Source: Clavelina lepadiformis
Lineage: Eukaryota; Chordata; Ascidiacea; Aplousobranchia; Clavelinidae
Reading direction: 5' to 3'
Assembly: GCF_947623445.1 (NCBI RefSeq)
Contig: NC_135244.1
Location: 15,934,860 to 15,998,859 of the forward strand
DNA: 64,000 bases
A program made the position numbers and the translations under genes. The notes beneath the pieces were generated by a model. It saw nothing but the letters and a program-made list of their open reading frames with translations, did no database searches and was not told where the DNA came from. Of the stretch, positions 49,179 through 61,471 are shown in pieces. Numbering within the stretch: the stretch's first letter is position 1; every line of letters starts with the position of its first letter.

Positions 49179-50643
49179 GTTCAATCCCTCGAAACATCAC
49201 TGTACGTATTGAACTGAAGCTACAGTAAACAAATATAAAATTTCTAAGAATGATTTCACAAAAGCTCGACCATTTGCAAACGTGTTGATTCCAGGTCTAA
49301 TTAATGGAGGAGACACAAACTGTTTCTCTACCACCAAGAAGCTCTTCCATCATTTTACCGGCGACTAGACAATAATTCACCTCCAGCAGACCAGGGGTTA
49401 GCAGTGGCCTTGAATAAGTTGCCGAATGTTGCAGTCACGGAAGCCTTATCTAGCTTTGCTAATTATTTGAACGATGAAATTGCATCGGTTTCTGACTTGG
49501 TGGAGGACGCAATATCTGTTGCAACTTATGACCTTTTGCCGACATTAGCTCCGTCGATAAGTTCGCTACATGTCTTCCCATCGGTTGCTGAGCATCCGGT
49601 GGAGGTTAAGGGTTAAAAGCCTGCAGATTTCGGCCCTTTTATCCCAAACGTCAATCTAAGATTGGCAAAGAGTTTCGACGGTCTTTCTCGGCAATCTGTG
49701 TTGGGAGAGTTCGCTCATTCCTCGTCACGTTCTAAATCCCTTTCGGATATTGCCTATATGAGTGGCGTTTGTTTGCAACCACTGCAAGCAAGCACCGCTG
49801 TATACGTTGACGTTTGGGAGGAAGAACAGACCGAGTCAATGAGTGGTGTGGACACTCCCAACGCACGTCATCAAGAGAGTGACTCGACGCTCTTGGATAT
49901 TGCTGGCGGATCCACCAATTCACCACTGACCGAGGTGACTGGCTACACCCAGGTGAAGGACCTGATCCGTCTTCCAGTGACCAGTCTTAAACCGGCCTCG
50001 CCCAATCATGGGACAAATGAATTAAGCCTATTTATCTGTTGCGGCTTCTGACCTTTTGCCGACAGTAGTTCTGTCGATCAGTTCGCTACATGTCTCACTG
50101 TAGGTTGCTGGCATCTGGTGGAGGTGAAGTGCCCAGTGCCTGCATTATGTGGCCCTTTCATCCAAAACGTAAATCTATTGACAAAGAAGATCGATATTTT
50201 ACTCTGCACTCTGGGTTGGAAGAGTTTGCTCGTTCTTCGGCACGTTCTAAATCCCTTTTCGATATTGCATATATGAGTTGAACTTATTCACTATATAACT
50301 CTGAATACAAGCAACACCATGTATATTTTATATGGATATACCATGTTGACATTGTCAACACACATTGTCACGAGAGTGACACGACAATCTTGGATGTTGC
50401 TGGAAGATCAACAAATTCGTTGCTGTACGAGGTGACTGGCTGCGCCCATGTAAAAAACCCAATCATTGGATAATTGAAACCAGCATCACGCGTGTGGGGA
50501 CATCTCCATGCTCACGTGCAAGGCGTCAATAAATATGGAAATTAATGACCCAAGGAAAAGAAAAACAAAATCCTCTTTATTTCATCGTTTGAAGATGAAA
50601 CTTCGTAAAACTAGAACCAAAGTTGATCCGATGATGGATGTAA

Positions 50644-53395
50644 AAAGCAACTATTCATTATAGTGCAGAACTTCGTGCATGGTTGCTAGAGCTGGGCAAC
50701 TGCTTTGTTTAAAAGAGTGCCTATCCAACAAATCAATGAAAACATAAGCGGTGCTTTTTTCGTTCTTCTGTAACAAAGAAGCTTGCTCATTTTACTAAGT
50801 CAAATATATTTTCACTTCTGAGCATTTCCGAAAATCAATCGCATTCAGATATTGCAAAGTTTCGTCGTAGAACTTGTATCTAACTGTAGCTTAATAAATG
50901 ATATAAAATTTCAAGGAATCCAAGACTGAAAAGTTTTGTTTCAGTTACACCTGCCACAAAGAGGAATAGAGTATTAAGAACCTTCTAGAACAGTAATGAC
51001 CCCTATAATAATAACTGCAACATAAATTTTTATCAGCTAGCAAAATATTGATAATTATCAGCACTAGTAAAATGGCTAAATTACAAAATTAAGATTTTTT
51101 ATCTAACTACTCTTATTTATTTTGTACGTTTGCAGCATTGTTTGTGCAAAAAAAAGCATTAAGCGAATACACCTTACAAAAGAGTGCACTTATGTTTTCA
51201 CTCTTAATTTGAAAAAAATTTGTACTTGACAATCCTCTCTACCAAAAGAAAAATTGTAATGCCATTTGATATCGTACACTTACCTACTCCACGACTAGGT
51301 CTGGCCCAACGAGTTTTTTTACATTTAAATATGAATGCGTTGCATATACTTTCAGACTAGTAGTCATACATACAAATGAGTTGCTACAGATAACCTAGCT
51401 AGCAATGCCTTCATTTTACATTTTCACATAACGTCACGTTTTCTTCATGTCATAACATCAGTGATGTCTTGAATATATGAAGTATAGCTTACGGTTTGTA
51501 AAGGCAGGGTTTTTTATAGAAGTTTTTACAGAGCAATGTAGTCTCTTGACAGAAACAAACAACAACTTTTACAATAGAAATTTTTGACATATAATTACAT
51601 TTATTGGCTACCTGACAAAGGTTAGACTGGGACAGTGGTCGGCAAATCGTGAGCCTTCAAGTAAAATATATTGGGCGGCATGTTATATCCAGTAATCAAC
51701 TTACTGGGCTAAGTAATAGTTTCAGTGTTTTCTCTTAAAACAAAAAACCTCCCATTCACGTAGCTTTAACTCTCACGTCATATTGAGAATGCAACCCTAT
51801 AAAAATTTATACCACTTATCATTTACTACCACTTATATTAATTGTGACTTGGACAGTTGTTGAATAGTTCACAGTGAGTGTACAAAAGATATCTAAGTGA
51901 CATTTCATTCAGTGGGCAGATATATAGATGTTCAAACTTTATATTATCAGTAACGATAATTTCCAATAAATTGTGAAAACTGAATCTAAATTTAATATTT
52001 CACAATTAAGACGTTTAATTTAGGTTAGTCAGAACTATAGTCAGCTAGTGAAATTCCAACCCGCATTCGCTCAAACCAATGCACGTTTTAGTTTCAGGGC
52101 CACAATACATTTAAACATAAGTGAGGTGAGTGTATTTTCATTTGTTAACTGTCTGTTAATTGCTGGTTGTCTTTCCAAAACCTGTGGAAAACACTTGGTT
52201 AGGTTAAAAGTTAATTGAAATTATATCCTAAAAGCTTCAACAAATAATGTCTTCTGAAAAAAAAAGGCACATTACAGTAATTAGTTAGGCCCAAGCTAGT
52301 AATATTTATTGCATTAGATTAAGTATTATAAATTTAGCATATGATGTTGGGCTTTCTCAACCACTGGACAAAGGTTTCTCAACCAGGGGAACAAGCAGAG
52401 GTCATATTAGTAAGCTACTGTAGTAGTAGGGGGAAGGCGAGGCAAAGTGGGTCACTTGAAGTTTCTCATGTTTTTGTGTTCGTTGTGGAAAATTAGCAAC
52501 GTGAAGGCTACTGCACACGCACAAGTGGAGTAAGAAGCATTTTGAAATCAACAATCTACATTTTTTATTGATGAGCAGGGGGCTACAAACTATGAAATGG
52601 TGACAACAACTAGCTTAAACTGATGCAAATATACAGTAGAACTTCCATACAACGGATGCGTATATAACGGTTAACCGTATACTATAGGCTATAGGCCTAT
52701 ATCGAATAAAAATTTTAGTCCAGATGGTTTCCTATTCTTTTTAGTGCATTTCAACTTGCTTATAACGGATACATTCTCTAGTCCCTTTGAGAAAAAACAA
52801 TACCAAATAGCTCGGATTTAATCATACATTCATCAAATGCAACGAAAGTGATTGTTGACAGTACAATTGCTCTTATCACAGAAGCAAACGTGCCTTATTC
52901 TGACCCACTTGATTAAGCAGTATGCCAAAAATTTTATTTTCTCAGAGAAACAGTACACAGAAAAAATAGAGTACAGTATGTTGTTTCTGAGATGAAAATG
53001 TCTTGTAATTAACGCTGGAGTGTGAGACGCAATACATAGGCTAGTCTAGCTGGTTACGCAATCAGTAATTAAATTCGGTATCCGGCGGCTGGGGAATTTT
53101 CAACATCAAATAACATGACAAATGACTTCAAATGGCTACAACAGAATTTTCACAAAATCCGATTTTATTTAGAACTTGCTACAACTATATCTATATATAC
53201 AAATCTAGACTCTCACCTCTCAGGCTTTCATGACTAACTTACAACGAAAATATAAATTTCAAACAACATCCAATCACATACTGTTGAAACGACAAACTAA
53301 TGGAGAACAAATAAAATCGATAAAAATTTCAAAAGTTTGAAGGGGTTCAAAATATTGGACACTACAAGAGCAATGAGATTGCTGTGAGCTCTTTT
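50644..53395. other. non-coding remainder of L3
   Basis: This is shared with L2 (28691-31425). I see only AT-rich sequence and the pogo-like end fragment at about 52635-52800. Confidence 0.45.
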
Positions 53396-54235
53396 CAGGT
53401 GTTCAGCATTTACAAACGAGTCACAATTGAGACACAAACAACGAGTTACCTACAAATGCTAAGTGACCATGGGTATGGTTTCTGTTGTTAAATATAGGTT
53501 CCTTAGGGCAGGAGAATGGTTATACAAAAAGTTGAATTTGGTTAATTAGGGTTTAATTAAAGTTAGATTCAGATTAGATGCAAAGTCAGAGTTTTCTAAT
53601 CTAACACGTTTGGGTCCAACGTATTCTTCGTTTTCTCCTCTTAAGACACTCACATTTGGATTGTACGACACGAGTTTGCGCCCTGAATAACACAAAGACA
53701 TCTATGGAATCGATGTCTTTTTGTTGAAACTGAGTTGAAAGGAAATCTTTCATTTCTTGCTAATTTGAAAGAGTTCAAATTTTCAACAAAAACCCGATAG
53801 ATTGAGCAAGCTTTTTTTACATTCATGCTTTCATTGACCGGTTAGAAATTGAAATTTTTTCACTGACTGGCCTTCAAAAAAACAGAACTCTGAATACACG
53901 CAACCTCTTCCAACCTCAAACTATTGTGGTAGCGGTTACACATTATAATGCAGCAAATACGTTCAATATTATGTCCTATAGACGGGATAAATCAACTAAC
54001 ATGGATTTCCAATACATTTTTGGTGACATAATACCACAACCTTATTGCACTACAGACATGAAAATGTAATGCAGCCCGGTAACGATCTTCTAATGGACCG
54101 GTACCCGGCCGGGGCCCGGTGGTTGCCGAACACTGCATTACATCATGTGATTTGAACTGGAATCTTACATTTACCATATCCTTTATATATGGCATTCTTT
54201 ATGCTTTTCGTTTTATTTAATACAATTGGTTGTAG
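53396..54235. other. linker of unit 3 with truncated hAT MITE
   Basis: This resembles 14221-15610. The right part of the hAT MITE (ending GGTTGCCGAACACTG at 54135) survives, and its left end is lost. Confidence 0.5.
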
Positions 54236-55462
54236 TGGCATCCAGGCAGGATAGCGACTGTCAAAACAGCGACTGTCATAATGGCGACTTCATAATAGCG
54301 ACGTAATCAAGTGAGCGACATTCCAAACAGCGATTGTCTAAATGCCGACCGCATTAAAACAGCGACTGTTATGATAGCGACTTAACTAGGCTTTCCATTT
54401 TTCCAAATTTTTTTGTTGTTTATCATTGCTTTTTGAAATAGGCTTGAACATTTGCTTAATTGCCTATTGTGATGGGACAATACAAAAGCTTATTGAAATT
54501 TATCACCCGCAGGGAAGGCCTATTGTGATACACTAGATTGCGGATTATACGAGAAGACAGCTGGATACAGTGAAAATGTAACATATGATTTTATCATATA
54601 AATTTATTAGCGTGTTTTTGTAAAAGAAATAAAAACAAAAATTACATTTAAAACTTCTAATATCTCTCTGACTTGGGTAAATAAATAAACGTACCCAAAG
54701 TTACATCGAAGTGCAAGAGTGTTCATAAAAGAGTGAAAAAAATATAATACTGTACATACAAGGATCGTGAAAGCGAGATAAATTTACAATTTGCAAAAAA
54801 AATAATGTTTAGTAAAATGCAGAGCTGTAATGGGGCCTTATATTTTTAACCCAAAACCGGCCCAAAAGTAAAAATACAAGTCCGAACTGGAAAAGTTAAT
54901 TTTAAGTCCGAGTTAGGCCCGAAAATTAAGTTTACCGATTGAATCAACGTCGTCTTATGATGTCATCCTTTTCTAAGTCGCGCTTTACTCTCTGCGGGTT
55001 TTTTAGCATCTAATCTCATCTAAAGTCCGTCATTTACTGTCAAATTGCAACAGAATTTTTTCACGGGATACAGCAAAATCGAGGCCAGTATGATCTGCGG
55101 CAGTTCCTTCGAGCCCTTGCTCGCAATTTAGAAATAAACGTGTCTTGATTTTTATTGCATTTTTATTTTATTTTATTGCTTTTTAAATCATGTGACTTCA
55201 TGTGACTATGGATAGTCTAAATAAAATGTTGTTTTAAAGTCCCTTTTGGTTTCAATCTTTCACTACGCAGTATTTGCCTGTTTCTGCGTGCATACGTGTG
55301 TAGAGAGGTGTGGGGGATGGAAGTGCGTGTGCGCGTAAGCCTTGGATTTAATAAAAGAAGTGAGGTCGCTGTTGTGGCAGTCGCTGTTTTAAATGAATCG
55401 CTGTCGTGTGGTCGCTCTATTGATAGTCGCTGTTCTGACAGTCGCTATTTGGAACCCGAGCC
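54236..55462. mobile_element. 1.23-kb element with terminal GCGAC repeat arrays
   Basis: It is flanked by identical 8-bp copies GGTTGTAG (54228-54235 and 55463-55470). Unit 1 has the empty site, ATTGGTTGTAGTAAATGG at about 15612. Each end carries a run of ~15-bp units of the form ATAGCGACTGTCAAA or ACAGCGACTGTCATA, and the two arrays are in inverted orientation (right end ...GACAGTCGCTATTTGG). There are about eight units on the left and seven or eight on the right. The interior is AT-rich, has no transposase, and includes an inverted copy of the GGGTCGGGTT repeat. An 8-bp duplication fits hAT, P or Merlin elements, but the outermost bases are not a classic hAT end. Confidence 0.75.
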
Positions 55463-57610
55463 GGTTGTAGTAAATGGCTAAAGAGGTTGGTATTTCAAAA
55501 GTTGAACAAAACTTTTCGATTTGGGTCATGGAGATCGGTTGACTGCGACCAGGATTCCACCACATGAAAACGGAAAAAGGCTTGGAATTTTTTGATCACA
55601 CCTTCACTGAACTTTGCGATTGGGTTAACAACAAACTATCGTAACCAAAATGATTAAAGTAGATCCATCAATTCAACTCGTGTTAATCGGTCGTGACTGC
55701 GCTACCGGAATGGTATCGACCGAAAATATCACCAACAGCCGCAAAATCATTGTAATTTTTAGGAGCGATTTTTGAGAGACTTCTGTACGCTGGTGATTCC
55801 ACTTCGATGGCAGCAATTGTCTTAAAAACCTTATAAGATTTTTCCCTCTACACAATGTTTCTTTAATGTTTTCAAAGCTGATCGTCCCAATATCATAATC
55901 ACATTATTTATATGTTTTGTGTAGACTTGTTTTGAAACTTAACCAAAAGAGCACGTTTCTGCTTAAAATCATAAAAAGAAATTAATAATAATTATTTTGT
56001 AAATCGTAATGTGAGTCTACGTGAATGTACTACAGTTAGAATACAATTGCTTTACGATATGTGTCTTGGCCTAGTCTAGTCACTACATAAAGTATTACGC
56101 AATTTCTATGAAGCACGTATCTGAAATCGAAGCTCAGATTTCATTCAAAAAACTCAGCTTCATAAGGAGGCGCAAGAAATAACAAACTTTCTATAAGTTA
56201 TGACTAAACGTGTTTTTACAACCAAGCTGCAAAGTGAATTGCTGTCGGTTGTCAAATATTTGGTTTCCATAAAGCAATATATCCCTCCCATTGATGAAAG
56301 TTATATGACTATATGCAAATAAATTGTTGTTCTGTGTAATATTTTTTGATTTTGCAATAGGGTGGGGCGCGAGTTTTTTGGCATCGTCAAATGGAGGCGC
56401 GTCTCTAAACGTTTAAGAACCCCTGTTAAAGCTCCCAGGACTTTGCTACTTTTTCCCGATCATTGATGTTGTGAGCGGATTTCTCGTCTTACCGTCCCAT
56501 GACAGCTTACTTTTCGCTCCCTACAGTCAAGGATCACTAGTGAACGGTACGAACAACAACAGAAAAAATAACCAGTACATTTGTATAAAAATTTTGACAT
56601 CTCAAAACGTTTGATGAAAAATTTCATTTTTAACTCATAATTGTTTTTGTATTTAATAACAAACAAATACAATGACTATGGTCTGTCGTCACAAAGCAAA
56701 GTTCAGTGTGAAACTAGCAAGAAAAAAAGATGTTATACTCTGGTTATTCCTACTGTCTGTCGGAAGTCAAAGAGAAAGCTCTGAAGAACTCTGTGGAATT
56801 TCATTTCGTCCACTAAGGTAAGGCATATATAATAACATTTTAAGGTTATAGTGCGTTTGTTCTGATGAATATAGGTGGTATTATCAAATAATTTAATGCA
56901 TTCCTAGTAAGAGTACAAACAAGACATGGAAAAGTTGGTAGGCCTACCGTTCCAGTAGCTATGCATAGCATGGTAGGGTAGTAACTTGCCGTTACACTGT
57001 ATTATAATAATGGTAACCGTTACAATGCTGTATTCTGATGATAACCATAGCTGTTACAATCCATGTTAAATTCTAGTTTACTTACTTTCCTTTGCGAATT
57101 TTCATTATCAGTATAACGTTAATTGCTAGTCATGTACGCCTAAACCTTGATCTCGTTCATTGGAAAAATTCTTGTCATTAGGGTTTATTTGCGTTGTCTA
57201 TTGAGTCACACTTGCATCAATAAACGCGAAATAAAACGAAACTTTATGTCGTATGTTGCACATACCAACCAAGATCCGTGATTAACTTCATATGATAATG
57301 ATTATCATACCATTGTTGTTACAGTATGGTTTTATTATTACTTTAGCAGTTACTGGTATAACATTTACTGCATAACCTGTGGCTTACAAACTAGTTACCG
57401 GTCAACGTGTTGATTTCGATTTCAGATTACATTTTCGATAACGGTTTGAAGTTTTATTTGCTGTTACTATTGATAGTCAGGTAAGCATATTCCATCTTAC
57501 AGGTGATTATCGTCTTACCGGTGTAGCCTACACTTTTAATAAATTCCGTCCTTGCAATACCTTCACAACAATCAACAAAATACAAACCGTTTTCTATCTC
57601 AGGTTTAAAT

Positions 57611-60328
57611 ATGGTGACTTGTGGAAGCAAATCTGCTATTTTACCTGTTTCATTGCCAACTGAATCGAAGCCATTTGTTCGGAGGAACGGTTGGCATGCG
57701 CCTCGACACCATTATCAGGTAACAGTACTCTGACTTTTCAGATTTTGTTACAAATTTACGGCTAATTTTGCACGGGAAATTTTTTTATAAAAAGCTATAC
57801 AAAGCGCGTTTAATAAAACTTCTGTAGTACTTGTGTGTAAATTGTAAATTACTGCAAGTACATGTGGCCAAACTTACATAGTAAACTTTTCACGGTAACT
57901 ACTCGATAAGTTTTTGGAGGCTCGAAACCCAACGTTTTACATAAAACTGAGGGCGCTCGAGTAGAGTAAGTTAAGCATAACTTGAAATAAAACTGATAGT
58001 TTAGCGTACCATTGAATATGAATTTTGTAAGACCGAGATTTTGAAAACCTTGGTACCGGTAACTGGTTTGTTTACAGGTCATCGCCTGGTTTATCATATT
58101 CCTTTTCGCTGGAATATTTTTTGGTGTCGAAGTGCCAGCTATGCCTAGTGTCTGGCAACTGCTAGCGTACGCTGTAAGTATAGATATTGTAACCAAACAT
58201 TTCTGGTAGTTATATAAACAAAACCACAAAGTTTAGTTTAATCGATTTCACGCGCAGATTATTTCACCGCTGTACCTGGCCTTGGTCACAATAATAATCA
58301 TTGCCACCACAAGTGATCCGGCAGATGACCATGTTATTGGACACATATATCAGCCCTTAAGAATATTTAGGAAATTCGACCGCTCTGCAAGACCACATGT
58401 AATCGTGGATCATATTTGCTGGCTGTGCGAAGTGCCCGTGTAAGTGAAACGTTATTGTCTTAGATTGATTTCCATAATTTATACAATTTGTACAACCTTT
58501 CTCAACGATCGTGCAACAATTTCCTAACAAGATCAACAATTTTTAGTGGAAACAAAAGCAAGCATTGCGGCTCTTGTAACAAGTGTGTTGAAAACTTTGA
58601 TCACCACTGCCGATGGTTGAATAACTGTGTTGGAGGAAAAAACTATCGGTGAAGTTAATTATGACTAATTTCGGATACTTACGATGCTTTTCTCGTAATA
58701 TTCGACTGTTTTGCGCCAGTGCTAACACCTTTGTGTTTTTTTTTAGTTACTTCATCGGTGTAGTCGTTTGTGCGCTATGCGGCCTTAGTGCGATGGGCGT
58801 TTTCTCAAGTTTTGTGTTTGTGAACGCCATCAACTTCGAACACCTGAATCAGAGTAGGTGTTAAAACAGTTTCATTTTCATTCATGCAACGCATGCAATA
58901 TGGATAGTGCATCGGCACATTCACCCACGAATGGGGGAAATGTTTTCCAAAATTTTCCCTTTTCTGTAGATGTTTGGTGGAAAAACTCATCAGTCCCATG
59001 GTTGGTGTTTGAAGTAGTTTTAGGAATAAAGCTGGTCCTCATGTTGGTCGGCCTGCTCCTATGGGGACACTTGCTATGTAGTCACATACATCTGTGTAAG
59101 TGTTTTAAATGAGGTATTTTATTACGTGTAGTAGATGTGACAGTCGCGAACTAAATGATACATTTAGTAGCTACAATTGCAACCAAATAGTACCTCACAT
59201 CTGAAATAGGCTTTTTTAAAGTTATGCTGTACGTAGTAGATTGCAAGTTGTGTTATATTTTAGACTACATCGGCATGTCCTCATACGAGTACATGATTTG
59301 GAAGCGGACGAGGGATGAAACCACATCTGTTCAATCCCTCGAAACATCGGGTACATATTGAATTGAAACAATACAAATATAAAATGTCTGAGCGTAATTT
59401 CACATAAAATTTACAATTTGCAAATGTGTTGATTTCAGGTCCAGATGTCCAGCTGGTGGAGGAGACACAAACTGCTTCTCCATCTCCCAGAAGCCCTTCC
59501 ATCGCTTCTGGGCGACTGGACACTAGTTCACCTCCGGCAGACCAGGGTGTAGCAGTGGCGTTGCATCAGTTGTCGAACGTGGCAATTACGGAGGCATTAT
59601 CTAGCGTTGCTAATTATTTGTACGATAATGCCTCCGTTTCTGACTTGGTGGTGGAGGACGCAATATCTGTTGCGGCTTCTGACCTTTTGCCGACAGTAGC
59701 TCCGTCGATAAGTTCGCTACATGTCTCGCCATCGGTTGCTGAGCATCCGGTGGAAATAAAGGGTTCAGATCCTGCAGATTTCGGCCCTTTTATCCCAAAC
59801 GTCAATCTAAGATTGGCAAAGAGTTTCGACGATCTTTCTCGGCAATCTGTGTTGGGAGAGTTCGCTCATTCCTCGTCGCGTTCTAAATCCCTTTCGGATA
59901 TTGCCTATATGAGTGGCGTTTGTTTGCAACCACTGCAAGCAAGCACCGCTGTATACGTTGACGTTTGGGAGGAAGAACGTACCGAGACAATGAGTGGTGT
60001 GGACACTTCCAACGCACGTCGTCAAGAGAGTGACTCGACGCTTTCGGATATTGCTGGCGGATCCACCAATTCTCCACTGAACGAGGTGACTGGCTACATC
60101 CAGGTGAAGGACCTGATCCGTCTTCCAGTGACCAGTCTTAAACCGGCCTCGCCCAACCATGGGACAAATGAATTAAGCCAGCACATACGTGGGGATGGTC
60201 CCAAATATGTTTCCATTAATATGGAAGACATAGAAACTAAGAAAAGAAAAACGAAATCTATATTTGATCGTTTAAGGATGACACTTCTTAAAAAAAGAGG
60301 CAAAGTTCATCCGATCGCGGACGTGTGA
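57611..60328 (+). CDS. ZDHHC1/ZDHHC11-type palmitoyltransferase, copy 3
   Basis: Coding exons are 57611-57718, 58078-58173, 58258-58439, 58547-58648, 58747-58853, 58970-59095, 59264-59350 and 59439-60328, giving 565 residues. The DHHC motif and all CRD cysteines are intact. This is the most diverged of the three in the tail, with about ten to fifteen substitutions. It also has two compensating indels: loss of one codon in YDEN and gain of one Val in LVVED, which leaves total length and frame unchanged. That pattern, with no stops, suggests the tail is under selection. One membrane-segment change is Ile to Phe in the first transmembrane helix. Upstream introns match copy 2. Confidence 0.9.
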
Positions 60329-60675
60329 AGCAAGTCTATCGCCAAACTTAGATTGCACTCTACGTTGTTTCATCGTCTTTTGTGATTAAACTTTTTATGC
60401 TGAATTATCATGTGCTGTTTTAAACTATAGCCTATATAGTTTATAAGTAGATGGGCCATGGAATAAAATCTGATTCCCTTTGAAATGATGAAAGTAAGCG
60501 GCTTTTACTACAATTAGTGACTCAGCATATTCGTTAATACCTGCTGTACTATTTGTCCTTGAATACTGCTCATCATCTTTAGGTCTTGTAAGCGGGCAAT
60601 TGTGTTGCATCGGTTCCCAATTGTCAAGCTGGATTAGCATTTGCTTGATATATTTATAAACTTTTTCTTTGAAAC

Positions 60676-60681
60676 AATAAA
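60676..60681 (+). terminator. poly(A) signal, ZDHHC copy 3
   Basis: AATAAA lies about 348 bases past the stop, in the same position as in copies 1 and 2. Confidence 0.4.
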
Positions 60682-61471
60682 AAAATTCCTTGACATCACA
60701 TCAGTTGGTAAATGTTTTGGATGGGTTGCCGAACCCAAACAAGGTCACCCTTTTTATCCCGTCATTGCCTGTGTATAAGACTGCTTACGTACTATTTTTT
60801 ATATTTGTCATTATAGTTGACAACACCCAACTATACATGTTGCCGCTAACATACCGGAAAAATTTGTCTGTTCAAATCTTTTCTTTCCAATTTTTTTTTA
60901 ACCTAACTTTATTGTTATAATATAGTAACATAACCTAATCTTAAAATTTCTTACAGTCTAAATTCCAATTAAAGCCTAATAAAATCAACTTTTTGTAAAC
61001 CAATTCCCCTTCCGCCTATATTTCACTATGGGCTGCGTGACCTATACTAAATATAGTATACTTTCGGTGAAAAAGCCACTAACAAGCAAAAACGTGATCT
61101 AGCTTGCATTTCTCAAATGTTACTTAATCCATAATGGCTAAACTCAAGCTCCAAATTATGATTATGCCTATATCAAGTAAGTACAATAGCATTTCTTGAC
61201 GTATGACTCTCACACATATTATAGTTACGGTATATACCGTACATAAAGTAGGATTGGTAGAGTTTTCTACTCAATACTCTGAATACTGCAGTGTCTATTG
61301 TAAAATACTGCTATTATAAGTTCGCACTTGTCACCTAAGTTCGAATAAACTGATCCGATTCATTGTGCAAACTTAACCGGGATGTTATTTCAGAACAGTT
61401 TTCAAAAAGGCGAAACTAGGAGTAGGTCTTCTTTCGAATGATGAAAAAAGCTGAAAAAATGATGAAAAAAG

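Larger units (their letters stand above)
47820..50643 (+). pseudogene. decayed ZDHHC 3'-end copy in L3, interrupted by transposon
   Basis: The layout is the same as in L2: broken penultimate exon, hAT-like element at 47921-49178, last-exon remnant with a stop at 49614, a conserved open part at 49662-50027, and a second partial tail copy to 50643. No catalytic exons are present. Confidence 0.8.
43906..53395. repeat. array module L3
   Basis: This aligns with L2 throughout, except for the 2.4-kb insertion at 45128-47537. It carries the same hAT-like insertion as L2. Confidence 0.85.
55463..61452. repeat. array module Z3 (ZDHHC-bearing)
   Basis: This aligns with Z1 from about 15611 to 21592, and then is fused to L4. 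It lacks the C module that follows Z1 and Z2. Confidence 0.85.

Noticed and set aside
17754..60328. The idea that the three ZDHHC copies are an assembly duplication of one locus
   Set aside because: Copies carry different transposons, deletions and linkers, and copy 2 is mosaic. Two units could still be allelic, so long-read support is advisable.
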